A DNA stretch of 39,363 bases, taken from positions 1 through 39,363 of the forward strand of contig JAHBYA010000022.1 in NCBI GenBank assembly GCA_019636195.1, written 5' to 3'. Positions 32,732-39,363 of this stretch are shown one piece after another; position 1 is the first letter of the stretch; each line of letters begins with the position of its first letter. The notes under the pieces are model-generated. The model had not been told where the DNA came from. It ran no database searches and worked only from the letters and a program-made list of their open reading frames with translations. The position numbers were made by a program, and so were the translations under genes. The DNA comes from Planctomycetota bacterium. GTDB lineage: Bacteria; Planctomycetota; UBA8742; UBA2392.

Positions 32732-33817
32732 ATGAGCGACGCGAATTGGGTTGAACTGGGTGACTTGAATGATCTGCGCGGGCAGGCTCTGCGCGTTGTT
32801 GAAATCGGCAAGCGCAAGTACGCGCTGTCGTTCAAGGACGGCAAGTTTGGCTTGATTGACAACTCCTGCAACCATGTGGGCGGGCCACTCGGTGAGGGCC
32901 GGCTGGACGGTGAGTACGTCGTCTGTCCCTGGCACCACTGGAAGTTTCATCGCTGCACCGGCGAGGGCGAGCCCGGCTTTGAAGCCGACAAGGTGCCAGG
33001 CTTCACGCTCAAAGAAGAAGGCGGCAAGCTGTTCGTTGACCTGAACTCGGGCACCAAACGCAACCGCAAGCCCCACGAGCCGCACCCGCTGTCACGCAAG
33101 ATTGAGCGCGGCGATGGCCCGGTGCGCATTGTCGGCATCTCGACCACTGCGATGGACGAGCGCAACCCGCGCTATTCAACGTCCGACGCGCTGCTTGAAA
33201 CGGGGCTGGAACACGCCAAAGCAGGCGGGTTTGAAACACGCTACATCCGGTTGAGCGCCTTAAAATTCCGCAACTGTGAAGGCTACTACTCCAAAGCCGC
33301 GCGCGCCTGCACCTGGCCTTGCTCGATCACGCTGATGGACAGCAAAGACCAGCTTGACCAGGTGTACGACGCCTTCGTGCACTGGGCCGATATCATTCTG
33401 GTCGCCACGCCGATCCGGTGGGGGGCCGCCAGCGCGCTGTACTACAAGATGGTCGAGCGCATGAACTGCATCCAGAACCAGGTAACGATTGCCGACCGCG
33501 TGATGCTGCGCAACAAGGTCGCAAGCTTCATCATTACCGGCGGCCAGGACAACGTGCAGGGCGTCGCGGGCCAGATGCTGGGCTTTTTCGCCGAGATCGG
33601 CTGCGCCTTTCCGCAGTTTCCGTACGTCGCGCACACCCGCGGCTGGGACGCCGAAGACATGGACGAAAACGTGCGGCAGGTGAAGCACAGCGAAGAGTTG
33701 CGTGAAGGCGTGCGCGCGCTGGTGGATCGGTCCGTGGCCATGGCGCAGGTGCTGCTGGGCTCAGATGCTTCGTCGGCCAAAGTCAGCCGCGGCGGCCGCA
33801 AAGCCAGCCCGCTTTAG
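32732..33817 (+). CDS. Rieske ferredoxin fused to NAD(P)H-dependent FMN reductase
   Basis: A 361-residue two-domain protein. Residues 1-105 are a Rieske-type [2Fe-2S] ferredoxin: Cys46-His48 in SCNHVGG and Cys65-His68 in VCPWHHW. After a linker rich in Lys, Pro and His (107-128), residues 130-361 are a flavodoxin-like FMN reductase (VRIVGISTTAMDERNPRYS, WADIILVATPIRWG, and GGQDNVQGVAG, in parts). The fusion would let one polypeptide take electrons from NAD(P)H to FMN to the cluster, as separate reductase and ferredoxin subunits do for oxygenases. No strong Shine-Dalgarno site precedes the chosen ATG, where the Rieske homology starts. It ends by overlapping the converging diguanylate cyclase gene by 4 bases. 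Confidence 0.85.
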   Translation: MSDANWVELGDLNDLRGQALRVVEIGKRKYALSFKDGKFGLIDNSCNHVGGPLGEGRLDGEYVVCPWHHWKFHRCTGEGEPGFEADKVPGFTLKEEGGKLFVDLNSGTKRNRKPHEPHPLSRKIERGDGPVRIVGISTTAMDERNPRYSTSDALLETGLEHAKAGGFETRYIRLSALKFRNCEGYYSKAARACTWPCSITLMDSKDQLDQVYDAFVHWADIILVATPIRWGAASALYYKMVERMNCIQNQVTIADRVMLRNKVASFIITGGQDNVQGVAGQMLGFFAEIGCAFPQFPYVAHTRGWDAEDMDENVRQVKHSEELREGVRALVDRSVAMAQVLLGSDASSAKVSRGGRKASPL

Positions 33818-34737
33818 TCGTTCATCACGCGGTTGCGGCCGGACTGCTTGGCGTGATACAGGTAGTCGTCGGCGCGCTTGATGGTGTCTTCGATGCTCTT
33901 GTCGCCGGTGCGGAACTCTGCGACGCCGATGCTTGCGGTGATGCGGATCGGCCCGCCTTCATAGGTGAACTGTTCGTTGGCGATGGCTTCACGGATTCTC
34001 TCGGCTGTCTCCATGGCCCCGCCAAGCGGCGTCTCGGTCAATATCCCCGCAAACTCTTCGCCGCCGATTCTGGCGCAGATGTCTGTTTCGCGCAGGGTCT
34101 GCTGCATGATGCGCGCCAGCTCTTTCAACACATGGTCGCCCGCAGCGTGGCCCATGGTGTCGTTGATCTGTTTAAACCAGTCAATGTCCAGCATGATCAC
34201 GCTAAGCGGCTTGCAGTAGCGTCGCGCGCGGGCAAGCTCTCGCTCGCCTTGCTCGTTGAAGGCGCGGCGATTCAGAAGCTCGGTCAACGGGTCGATGGTC
34301 GCCAGCCGCATGAGCTCGGTTTCTTTTTCCTTGCGGCCGGTGATGTCATTGAAGGTCAGAAAGCTGGCGGCTTTGCCCTCGTAATCCACGGGCGTGACGC
34401 TTACCAGCGCCGGAAATTCGCGGCCGCCGCCGTCGCGCAGGGTTGTTTCGTAGTCATCGACTTCGCCGACTTTTTCCAGCACGTCGGCCACGTGTTCACG
34501 GTCGGCGGGATCAACAAAGAAGTCTGGCGTGCGCTTGCCCTCAATGTCTGCCAGGCGCACATGAAACATCTCGGCGGCCAGCTTGTTGACGTACAGGATT
34601 TTGTCGTCGGCGCGGGTGCTTACGATGATCGGGAAAGGCGAGCTGTCCAGCACGCGCCGCAAGTTCGTTTCGCTTCGGCGGATGGCGCTGGTGCTGCGGT
34701 CTTTTTCTTTGCGAAAGTAGTCGTCGGCGCTTTCCAT
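33814..34737 (-). CDS. PAS-GGDEF diguanylate cyclase
   Basis: Makes cyclic di-GMP from two GTP. The 307-residue cytoplasmic protein has a short N-terminal coiled region, a PAS sensor domain (about 22-135, with VLDSSPFPIIVSTRADDKIL and SFLTFNDITGRKEKE, in parts) and a GGDEF domain. The active site is GGEEF (225-229), and an RETD inhibitory site sits five residues earlier (216-219), so product inhibition is expected. It has no transmembrane segment. Two starts are possible; 34737 is preferred because TATGCT ends 7 bases upstream, whereas the ATG at 34749 lies inside that hexamer. It is divergent from the Na/Pi cotransporter gene and its 3' end overlaps the converging gene. Confidence 0.92.
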   Translation of the reverse strand: MESADDYFRKEKDRSTSAIRRSETNLRRVLDSSPFPIIVSTRADDKILYVNKLAAEMFHVRLADIEGKRTPDFFVDPADREHVADVLEKVGEVDDYETTLRDGGGREFPALVSVTPVDYEGKAASFLTFNDITGRKEKETELMRLATIDPLTELLNRRAFNEQGERELARARRYCKPLSVIMLDIDWFKQINDTMGHAAGDHVLKELARIMQQTLRETDICARIGGEEFAGILTETPLGGAMETAERIREAIANEQFTYEGGPIRITASIGVAEFRTGDKSIEDTIKRADDYLYHAKQSGRNRVMND

Positions 34738-34744
34738 GGGCCGG

Positions 34745-34750
34745 AGCATA
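34745..34750 (-). promoter_or_regulatory. Predicted leaderless -10 element of the diguanylate cyclase gene
   Basis: TATGCT on the minus strand, seven bases, then the ATG at 34737. No good -35 is visible. Confidence 0.35.
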
Positions 34751-34797
34751 GCAAAGGGGTTGGCAGGTTGCAGGTTCCTGCTTCCGGGTTTCGGGGA

Positions 34798-34826
34798 TTG
34801 ACAGGCCGTTGCCGCATCAATGAATA
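34798..34826 (+). promoter_or_regulatory. Predicted leaderless promoter of the Na/Pi cotransporter gene
   Basis: A perfect TTGACA (34798-34803), 17 bases, TGAATA (34821-34826), six bases, then the GTG at 34833. The -10 is weak, but its position agrees with the pattern at other genes. Confidence 0.4.
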
Positions 34827-34832
34827 GCCGCC

Positions 34833-36500
34833 GTGATCGGTGTTCTTGGCACAGTCATCGGCGGCATCGGCCTGTTCCTGTTGGGCATGATTCTCATGAC
34901 CGACGGGCTGAAGGCGTTGGCCGGCGACGCTTTGCGCAGCATTCTGGCGCGCTTTACCAAAAACCGCTTCAGCGCCTTGGCCACGGGCGTGGGCGTTACC
35001 GCGCTGGTGCAATCGTCCAGCGCGACCACGCTGGCCACAATCGGCTTTGTGTCGGCGGGCCTGCTGACGTTCCAGAATGCAATCAGCGTCAACATCGGCG
35101 CGGCGCTGGGCACCACCAGCACCGGCTGGATTGTCAGCCTGCTGGGCCTGAAGCTGAGCATCGGCAAAATCATGCTGCCCGTGATCGGGTTTGGCGCGCT
35201 CGCCAAGCTGCTGGGCAAGGGCAAGCTGGCCCAGACCGGCATGGCGCTGGCCGGCTTTGGGGTAATTTTTGTCGGCATTGACGTGCTGCAGGCCGGCATG
35301 AAAGAGCTGTCCGAGCTTTTCAACCCGGAGCGCTTTCCGCAGGCCACGATCGGCGGGCGCATTGTTCTGGGGCTGATCGGCATCGGCATGACCGTGATCA
35401 TGCAAAGCAGCAGCGCGGCGGTTGCGACCACGCTGGCGGCGCTGGCGGGCGGCACCATCAACCTTGAGCAGGCGGCCAGCATCGTCATCGGCGCCAATGT
35501 CGGTACCACAATTACTGCCGGCATTGCCAGCCTTGGCGCGACAACCCCGGCCCGTCGCACAGCCATGGCGCACATTTCCTACAACGCCGCAACAGGGGCC
35601 GTGGCGTTTCTGGTCTTGCCGCTGTACATGATGCTGGTGCACGAGCTTCCCGGCGTGTTCACCGACCAGGCGCTGACCATCGCCGCGTTTCATACCGGCT
35701 TCAACCTGCTGGGCGTGATCCTGTTTCTGCCGTTTGTCGGCACGCTGGCAAAGATCAGCGAGCGCGTCTTCAAGATGAAGGGCCCACGCCTGACCCGCGA
35801 GCTGGACACGAGCCTGCTGGCTGTGCCGCCGCTTGCGATTGATGCGGTGCGTCGTGCGCTGAAGGTTGGCTGCGCAGAGCTGTATGAATTTCTGGCCGCC
35901 CACCTGCGCGGCGACCGCAAGGGCCCCGGCGACGAACTGATCGATGAGCTGGATGTCGCCCTGGATGAGATACGCCGCTTTCTGGCCAAAGTCCCCCCGC
36001 CCGACGTGCAGGGCTACGAGTTTCACCGCCAGATCAGCACCATGCACGCCATAGACCACCTTGAGCGGCTGGTCGCTGAATCCCGCGAAAAGGCCCGCCT
36101 TGAGATCGCCCGCAAAGACAAAACCCTGCACAGCACCTGCGTTGACCTTGCCGCCATGCTTGAACTGCTGGCCACACAGGTCCGCGAGCCGCTGGTCGAG
36201 CCCGACGTGGAGCGCGCACAGGCCTTCAGCCAGCGCCTTGCCGACGAGCGTCGCACCGCGCGCCCCGCCATCCTTGAAGCCACCGCCGCCCGCAAGATCG
36301 ACCCCGACCAGGCACTGGCTGAGCTTGCGGCCCAGCGCTGGCTTGACCGTCTGGCCTACCACGTGTGGCGCACCAGCCACCACCTGCGCGAAATGAAGCG
36401 CAAAGAGCTTGCGCAGCACGCCCACACCGCCGCCGACGCGGGCGCGGGCGCCGCCAAAGCCCCGGAGCCGGTTATTGCGGGTACGCAAGACCAGGCCTGA
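34833..36500 (+). CDS. Na/Pi cotransporter family protein with PhoU-like domain
   Basis: A 555-residue inner-membrane transporter of the NptA/PF02690 type, sodium-coupled phosphate import or export. Two inverted repeats each carry the QSSSA motif (ALVQSSSATTL near 60 and VIMQSSSAAVA near 190). About eight transmembrane helices fill residues 1-310. From 330 to 540 the sequence is soluble and helical (PhoU-like), with ELIDELDVALDEIRRF and a long charged segment, so phosphate state may gate transport. The GTG at 34833 starts the first helix (MIGVLGTVIGGIGLFLLGMI). No Shine-Dalgarno site is present. The last residues are Ala/Gly/Pro-rich. It shares its upstream region with the divergent diguanylate cyclase gene. 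Confidence 0.9.
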   Translation: MIGVLGTVIGGIGLFLLGMILMTDGLKALAGDALRSILARFTKNRFSALATGVGVTALVQSSSATTLATIGFVSAGLLTFQNAISVNIGAALGTTSTGWIVSLLGLKLSIGKIMLPVIGFGALAKLLGKGKLAQTGMALAGFGVIFVGIDVLQAGMKELSELFNPERFPQATIGGRIVLGLIGIGMTVIMQSSSAAVATTLAALAGGTINLEQAASIVIGANVGTTITAGIASLGATTPARRTAMAHISYNAATGAVAFLVLPLYMMLVHELPGVFTDQALTIAAFHTGFNLLGVILFLPFVGTLAKISERVFKMKGPRLTRELDTSLLAVPPLAIDAVRRALKVGCAELYEFLAAHLRGDRKGPGDELIDELDVALDEIRRFLAKVPPPDVQGYEFHRQISTMHAIDHLERLVAESREKARLEIARKDKTLHSTCVDLAAMLELLATQVREPLVEPDVERAQAFSQRLADERRTARPAILEATAARKIDPDQALAELAAQRWLDRLAYHVWRTSHHLREMKRKELAQHAHTAADAGAGAAKAPEPVIAGTQDQA

Positions 36501-36590
36501 CTTTGCGTATCAGCACTGGCGACACGCCAAGCTATCCTGAATCGTAGATTTTCTTGAATAGCCAGCGCACCTTTCGGGCAGTCTAGGTGC

Positions 36591-37100
36591 ATGGACACAG
36601 CCGTCATGACGGGCATTGACCTTGAGACACTGGTGCGGGCACACCACGCCGGTGTCTGGCGCTACTTGCGCCTGCTGGGTTGCACCCGCGAGGAAGCGGA
36701 CGACCTGACGCAGGAAACCTTCATGGTCGTCATGCGCAGCGACTTTGAGCATCACACCGACGCCCAGACGGCCACATGGCTGCGCCGCACCGCACGCAAC
36801 ATCTTTCTGCATGCCAAGCGTAAGGACCGCACGCGGCGCGAAGTAGACCTTGAGGCTGCGGAACTGGTTATGCAGCAGAACGCCCAGGACGGCGGCGATG
36901 CATACGTGGAAGCCCTGAAGCGCTGCCTTGAGATGATGCGCGGCCGCACCCGTCTGGCGGTGCTGGCTGTGTACGGCGAGAAACTGACGCCATCGCAGGT
37001 AGCCGAGCGCATGGGCCTGAAAGAAAACGGACTGAAAACACTGTTGCAACGCGCCCGCGAAAAGCTGCGCGACTGCGTTTCCCGGAGGATGGGATCGTGA
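36591..37100 (+). CDS. ECF-type sigma factor (second copy)
   Basis: A 169-residue sigma-70 family factor of the short extracytoplasmic kind. Region 2 is LETLVRAHHAGVWRYLRLLG followed by EEADDLTQETFMVVMRS and TWLRRTARNIFLHAKRKDR; region 4 is a helix-turn-helix, LTPSQVAERMGLKENGLKTL (in parts). It is distinct from the factor at 20705: shorter, and with no N-terminal tail. Its TGA overlaps the GTG of the next gene by four bases (GTGA), so the two are translationally coupled, as expected for a sigma/anti-sigma pair. The upstream start is ATG at 36591, with a weak TAGGTG; an in-frame ATG at 36606 is also possible. Confidence 0.87.
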   Translation: MDTAVMTGIDLETLVRAHHAGVWRYLRLLGCTREEADDLTQETFMVVMRSDFEHHTDAQTATWLRRTARNIFLHAKRKDRTRREVDLEAAELVMQQNAQDGGDAYVEALKRCLEMMRGRTRLAVLAVYGEKLTPSQVAERMGLKENGLKTLLQRAREKLRDCVSRRMGS

Positions 37101-38542
37101 GCGACCACGCCGCAATCCGAGATCGCTACCTTGAGCTTGCCCTTGAGGAAGTGTTCCACGGCGGGCCCGACAGCGGGCTGGCAGACAGCATCCTCAAGGC
37201 AGCGTCGGTTTCTGCCCCGCAGGCGGAGGTCCCGCATGGGCCTTCACCCGAGGACTCCGCGGCGGGGCATGAACCGGGCCAGTTGATTGAGCTTGCGGCG
37301 CACCGGCCACGGCGCCCCTGGTGGCGCTATGCCATTGAAGGCGCAGCCGCTGCCTGCGTGGCGGCCGCACTGGTGCTGCTGCTGGCGCCGACTGATGAAC
37401 CTGCTACCCAGCGCGAAGAAACCCCTGTCGTCGCGCAGAAACCCCCGCTGCCGGAGGGCATCACAGCCGCCCCGGACGCAAACTATGCACAGGCCGCTTT
37501 GGGCGGCGGCTTGACCGCGACTGCGGGCTGGTACGTCGTGACGACGGACGCGCCGTCACTGAGGGTAGGGGAGCACAGCGTGGAGGACGTGAAGGGCCGG
37601 GCGGTGGTGGTGGTAGGAGGCATCCCCTCGGAGGCGCAGGTGCGTGCAATGGGCACGTTCCTGTATCAGAACGACATTACGGAGGCACAACTCATGAAGA
37701 TGGAATGGATGAAGGCCGGGGCGATGGCCCTGTGTGTGGTGTGGGGCAGCGCGTGGGTCAACGACACGCTGGTGCAGGCCCAGGACCGCGAAGGCAAAGT
37801 GCGCGAAGAAAAGACGCCCGAGGCGTACCTTGAGCAGCTTCGCGCGGAGATGAAGGAACTGAAGGCCAAGCTTGAGCGCACTCGCAACATGGAAGACGGC
37901 GAGGAAAGCCAGGCCCGCATCACGCGCATTGAAAACGCGATCGTCGAGAAGGAAAAGCAGATCGAGAGCGTCGAGAAGCGTATTGCCCAGCGCAAGGGCA
38001 ACGAAGTCGAAAAGAAAGAAGACGGCAACGCCCAGCGCCGTAAGGACGCGGCAGAAAAGGAAGCCGCCGAGCGCAAGGCCCGCGAAGCCAAAGAGCGCGA
38101 ACGCGAAGAGACTGAAGAAGAAGCCGCCGAGCGCAAGCGCCGCGAAGATCTTGAAGAAGCGATGCGCGAAGCCAAGCGCGAACGCGAAAAGGCCGACCGC
38201 GAAGCCGCCGAGGCCGAAAAGCGCGCCAAGCGCGAAGCCGAAGAAGCCGAAATGCGCGCCCGCAAAGAACGCGAGATGGAAGGCAAGAAGCGCGAAGAAG
38301 CGGAGCGTGAAGCCAGGAAGCGCGAAGAGGCCGAGCGCGAAGCCGCCAAGAAGAACGAGAAGAACGAAGAAAAGCGGGCCGAAGAGCCCAAACGCAAGGA
38401 AAGCGCCCGCGAGGCCAAGAAACGCGAAGAAGAAGAGCGCAAGCGCAAAGAAGCCGAGGAGAAAGAACGCAAAGCCCGCGAACAGGAAAACGCACAAAAG
38501 AAAGAACCCGAACGCCGCAAAGAAGGCGAAAAGAAGAAGTAG
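37097..38542 (+). CDS. Anti-sigma-like membrane protein with long Glu/Lys/Arg helix
   Basis: A 481-residue protein whose parts do not make up any family I recognise as a whole. Residues 1-74 are a cytoplasmic, helical anti-sigma-like region. A transmembrane segment lies at 75-97 (ALVLLLAP at its end), followed by an acidic/Pro linker and a small domain (TAGWYVVTTDAPSLRVGE, GRAVVVVGGIPSEAQ). A second hydrophobic segment is at 206-220. Residues 230-481 are almost pure Glu, Lys, Arg and Ala, probably a long single alpha-helix or coiled coil (EREREETEEEAAERKRRE in part). Within the frame, Met200 (ATG 37694) has GGAGG 8 bases upstream and a signal-like start, so a shorter second product is possible. 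Start by GTG, overlapping the sigma stop. Confidence 0.7.
   Translation: MSDHAAIRDRYLELALEEVFHGGPDSGLADSILKAASVSAPQAEVPHGPSPEDSAAGHEPGQLIELAAHRPRRPWWRYAIEGAAAACVAAALVLLLAPTDEPATQREETPVVAQKPPLPEGITAAPDANYAQAALGGGLTATAGWYVVTTDAPSLRVGEHSVEDVKGRAVVVVGGIPSEAQVRAMGTFLYQNDITEAQLMKMEWMKAGAMALCVVWGSAWVNDTLVQAQDREGKVREEKTPEAYLEQLRAEMKELKAKLERTRNMEDGEESQARITRIENAIVEKEKQIESVEKRIAQRKGNEVEKKEDGNAQRRKDAAEKEAAERKAREAKEREREETEEEAAERKRREDLEEAMREAKREREKADREAAEAEKRAKREAEEAEMRARKEREMEGKKREEAEREARKREEAEREAAKKNEKNEEKRAEEPKRKESAREAKKREEEERKRKEAEEKERKAREQENAQKKEPERRKEGEKKK
37694..38542 (+). other. Possible internal start: exported coiled-coil product
   Basis: In frame with the gene at 37097, ATG at 37694 is preceded by GGAGG (37681-37685). 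The product would begin MKMEWMKAGAMALCVVWGSA and VNDTLVQAQD, resembling a signal peptide with a cleavage site after AQ. The same codons also form the second hydrophobic segment of the full-length protein. Whether one product or two are made is open. Confidence 0.35.
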
Positions 38543-38555
38543 AGTGCGCCACGAA

Positions 38556-38598
38556 CAAAGCACACAACCCACGCGAATTGCGTGGGTTGTGTGCTTTG
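38556..38598. terminator. Strong hairpin after the anti-sigma-like gene
   Basis: Nineteen-base-pair perfect stem (38556-38574 with 38580-38598) with a 5-base GAATT loop, the longest in the window. No T-run follows, but stem stability is high and it could act in both directions. Confidence 0.85.
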
Positions 38599-38718
38599 GC
38601 GCGTACCACGCTGCGTCGAGCATCGGCAAGTCTGCGTGCGCACACGGTGTGCGATCGAGACAATGTTGATGCCCGTGCCAGAGCAGGTAAACTCGCAGCT
38701 GGTTGGTTGCTGGGCTTT

Positions 38719-38740
38719 GCCGAGACTCTGGAGTCTCGGC
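38719..38740. repeat. 22-bp near-perfect palindrome before the last gene
   Basis: GCCGAGACTC (38719-38728), TG, GAGTCTCGGC (38731-38740), with ten-base arms. It lies 37 bp before the ATG at 38778. A smaller palindrome, CGCACAC-G-GTGTGCG, is at 38639-38653. Either may be an operator or a copy of a dispersed repeat. Confidence 0.6.
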
Positions 38741-38777
38741 GTCGAAGTTGCGCCTTTTCGGCGCATTGGGGTGGCGT

Positions 38778-39363
38778 ATGGCACTAAGGTTGATTGTACT
38801 TGCAGTGTTGTTCGCGCTCGCGCCGCTGGCATTTGCTCAGACCATGATGGGACTGCCCGCGCACAGCTCGTCGTTCTCCGGAAGCGTCCGAGGCTACTAC
38901 TTTACCGCGCCGACTGACTTTACCATCACCGGTTTGCGCGTTCCGACAGATGCAAGTACCGCAGGGCAGACCATTGAGGTGGTACGCCTGACTGCCGCTC
39001 CACCGGCCTATCCCACTACGACCAATTCGTTTACACAGCTTTACCGGGTGGTGGATAATCAGACGACTAATGTTCTCACTGTGAACATTGCGGTCGCCAG
39101 CGGTGACGTCATCGGCATTCTAGGTTGGCGCGGCACTTCCAATTCTTATGGCACTGGGCCCTACAATACTGCGATAGGGAGCTTCGGTGTAACGCTGCAT
39201 CGTATGGGCATGCAGTACAACCTCAATACCACGCCGGCCCAAGAACTGTGGACTGAAGCCAGCTCAATCAGCCGTGTAGAGATGTATTACACTCTTGGGC
39301 CGACCCTCACGGTGGCCACGACCGCCGGCACGGCCCAGGACGTTTATGCCAACGACACCGGGC
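38778..39363 (+). CDS. Secreted protein of unknown function, truncated at the window end
   Basis: An open frame of 195 codons that continues past the right edge. It starts with a clean signal peptide (MALRLIVLAVLFALAPLAFA, cleaved before QTMMG). The rest is rich in Thr, Ser, Asn and Tyr and looks like a beta-sandwich (GSVRGYYFTAPTDFTITGLR and VASGDVIGILGWRG, in parts). I cannot name a family; the layout resembles surface proteins that end in a C-terminal anchor, which would be off the window. GGGG is about 8 bases before the ATG. Its codons (GCA, CTA, AGG, GTA, TTG) are more A/T-rich than in neighbouring genes, so it may have a different origin. Confidence 0.65.
   Translation, partial: MALRLIVLAVLFALAPLAFAQTMMGLPAHSSSFSGSVRGYYFTAPTDFTITGLRVPTDASTAGQTIEVVRLTAAPPAYPTTTNSFTQLYRVVDNQTTNVLTVNIAVASGDVIGILGWRGTSNSYGTGPYNTAIGSFGVTLHRMGMQYNLNTTPAQELWTEASSISRVEMYYTLGPTLTVATTAGTAQDVYANDTG

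Noticed and set aside
34620..36488. 622-codon open frame on the minus strand
   Set aside because: Longer than the real gene on the plus strand, but it is the antisense shadow of the Na/Pi cotransporter, whose QSSSA motifs are clear; the translation is low-complexity Ala/Gly/Gln/His.
37556..38832. Long minus-strand frames over the Glu/Lys/Arg-rich tail (357 and 388 codons)
   Set aside because: Antisense of GAA/GAG/AAG/CGC codons gives Phe/Leu/Ser/Arg-rich strings that mimic membrane proteins; no start site or homology.

Overview
The window is GC-rich, densely coding DNA from a Gram-negative-type bacterium: there are lipoprotein and Tat signals, a periplasmic beta-propeller, a pilin-like protein and secreted beta-helix proteins. 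Two ECF sigma factors paired with membrane anti-sigma proteins, very large secreted proteins, a Gly-rich Cys-containing C-terminal sorting tail and dispersed hairpin repeats would fit Planctomycetota or a neighbouring deep phylum. No rRNA, ribosomal protein or other phylogenetic marker is present, so the assignment is tentative. I see no tRNA, rRNA, CRISPR array, insertion sequence or phage. Position 1 begins in a poly-C run, and the last gene runs off the right edge.

Layout. 82-4727 (minus): acetyl-CoA synthetase, 1-pyrroline-5-carboxylate dehydrogenase and homocysteine S-methyltransferase. 4825-9941 (plus): two secreted parallel beta-helix proteins that share an upstream element, then a Tat-lipoprotein flavin amine oxidase. 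10016-11987: a divergent GNAT acetyltransferase and an exported TPR/peptidase-MA-like protein without an HExxH site. 12208-14549 (minus): rarA behind three cold-shock genes, two of which carry near-identical terminators. 14744-18567: a Tat-exported DUF1513-like propeller, divergent from a small protein with a possible Sm-like core and an Arg/Gly tail, then clpP translationally coupled to a lipoprotein. 18631-22776: a PilX-like pilin with a near-consensus promoter, divergent from an ECF sigma/FecR-type anti-sigma pair.

22882-31826 (plus): ChaN-like exported protein, glmM with a basic N-terminal tail, tsaB, an aldehyde dehydrogenase, a 90-codon gene overlapping a nucleotidyltransferase, a Rieske oxygenase, a membrane-anchored zinc ribbon and enoyl-CoA hydratase. 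31937-33817: a Phd/PIN toxin-antitoxin module and a Rieske/FMN-reductase fusion. 33814-36500: a PAS-GGDEF diguanylate cyclase divergent from a Na/Pi cotransporter. 36591-38542: a second ECF sigma overlapping an anti-sigma-like membrane protein that ends in about 250 residues of Glu/Lys/Arg-rich helix. 38778-end: a truncated secreted protein.

Two themes stand out. First, many genes lacking a Shine-Dalgarno sequence have a -10-like hexamer exactly 6 (once 7) bases before the start codon, which predicts leaderless mRNAs, while other genes have clear AGGAG sites. Second, the two sigma/anti-sigma pairs have unusual C-terminal extensions on the anti-sigma partner (a secretin-N/STN-like domain in one, a charged single helix in the other), making them the best candidates for an undescribed signalling arrangement.
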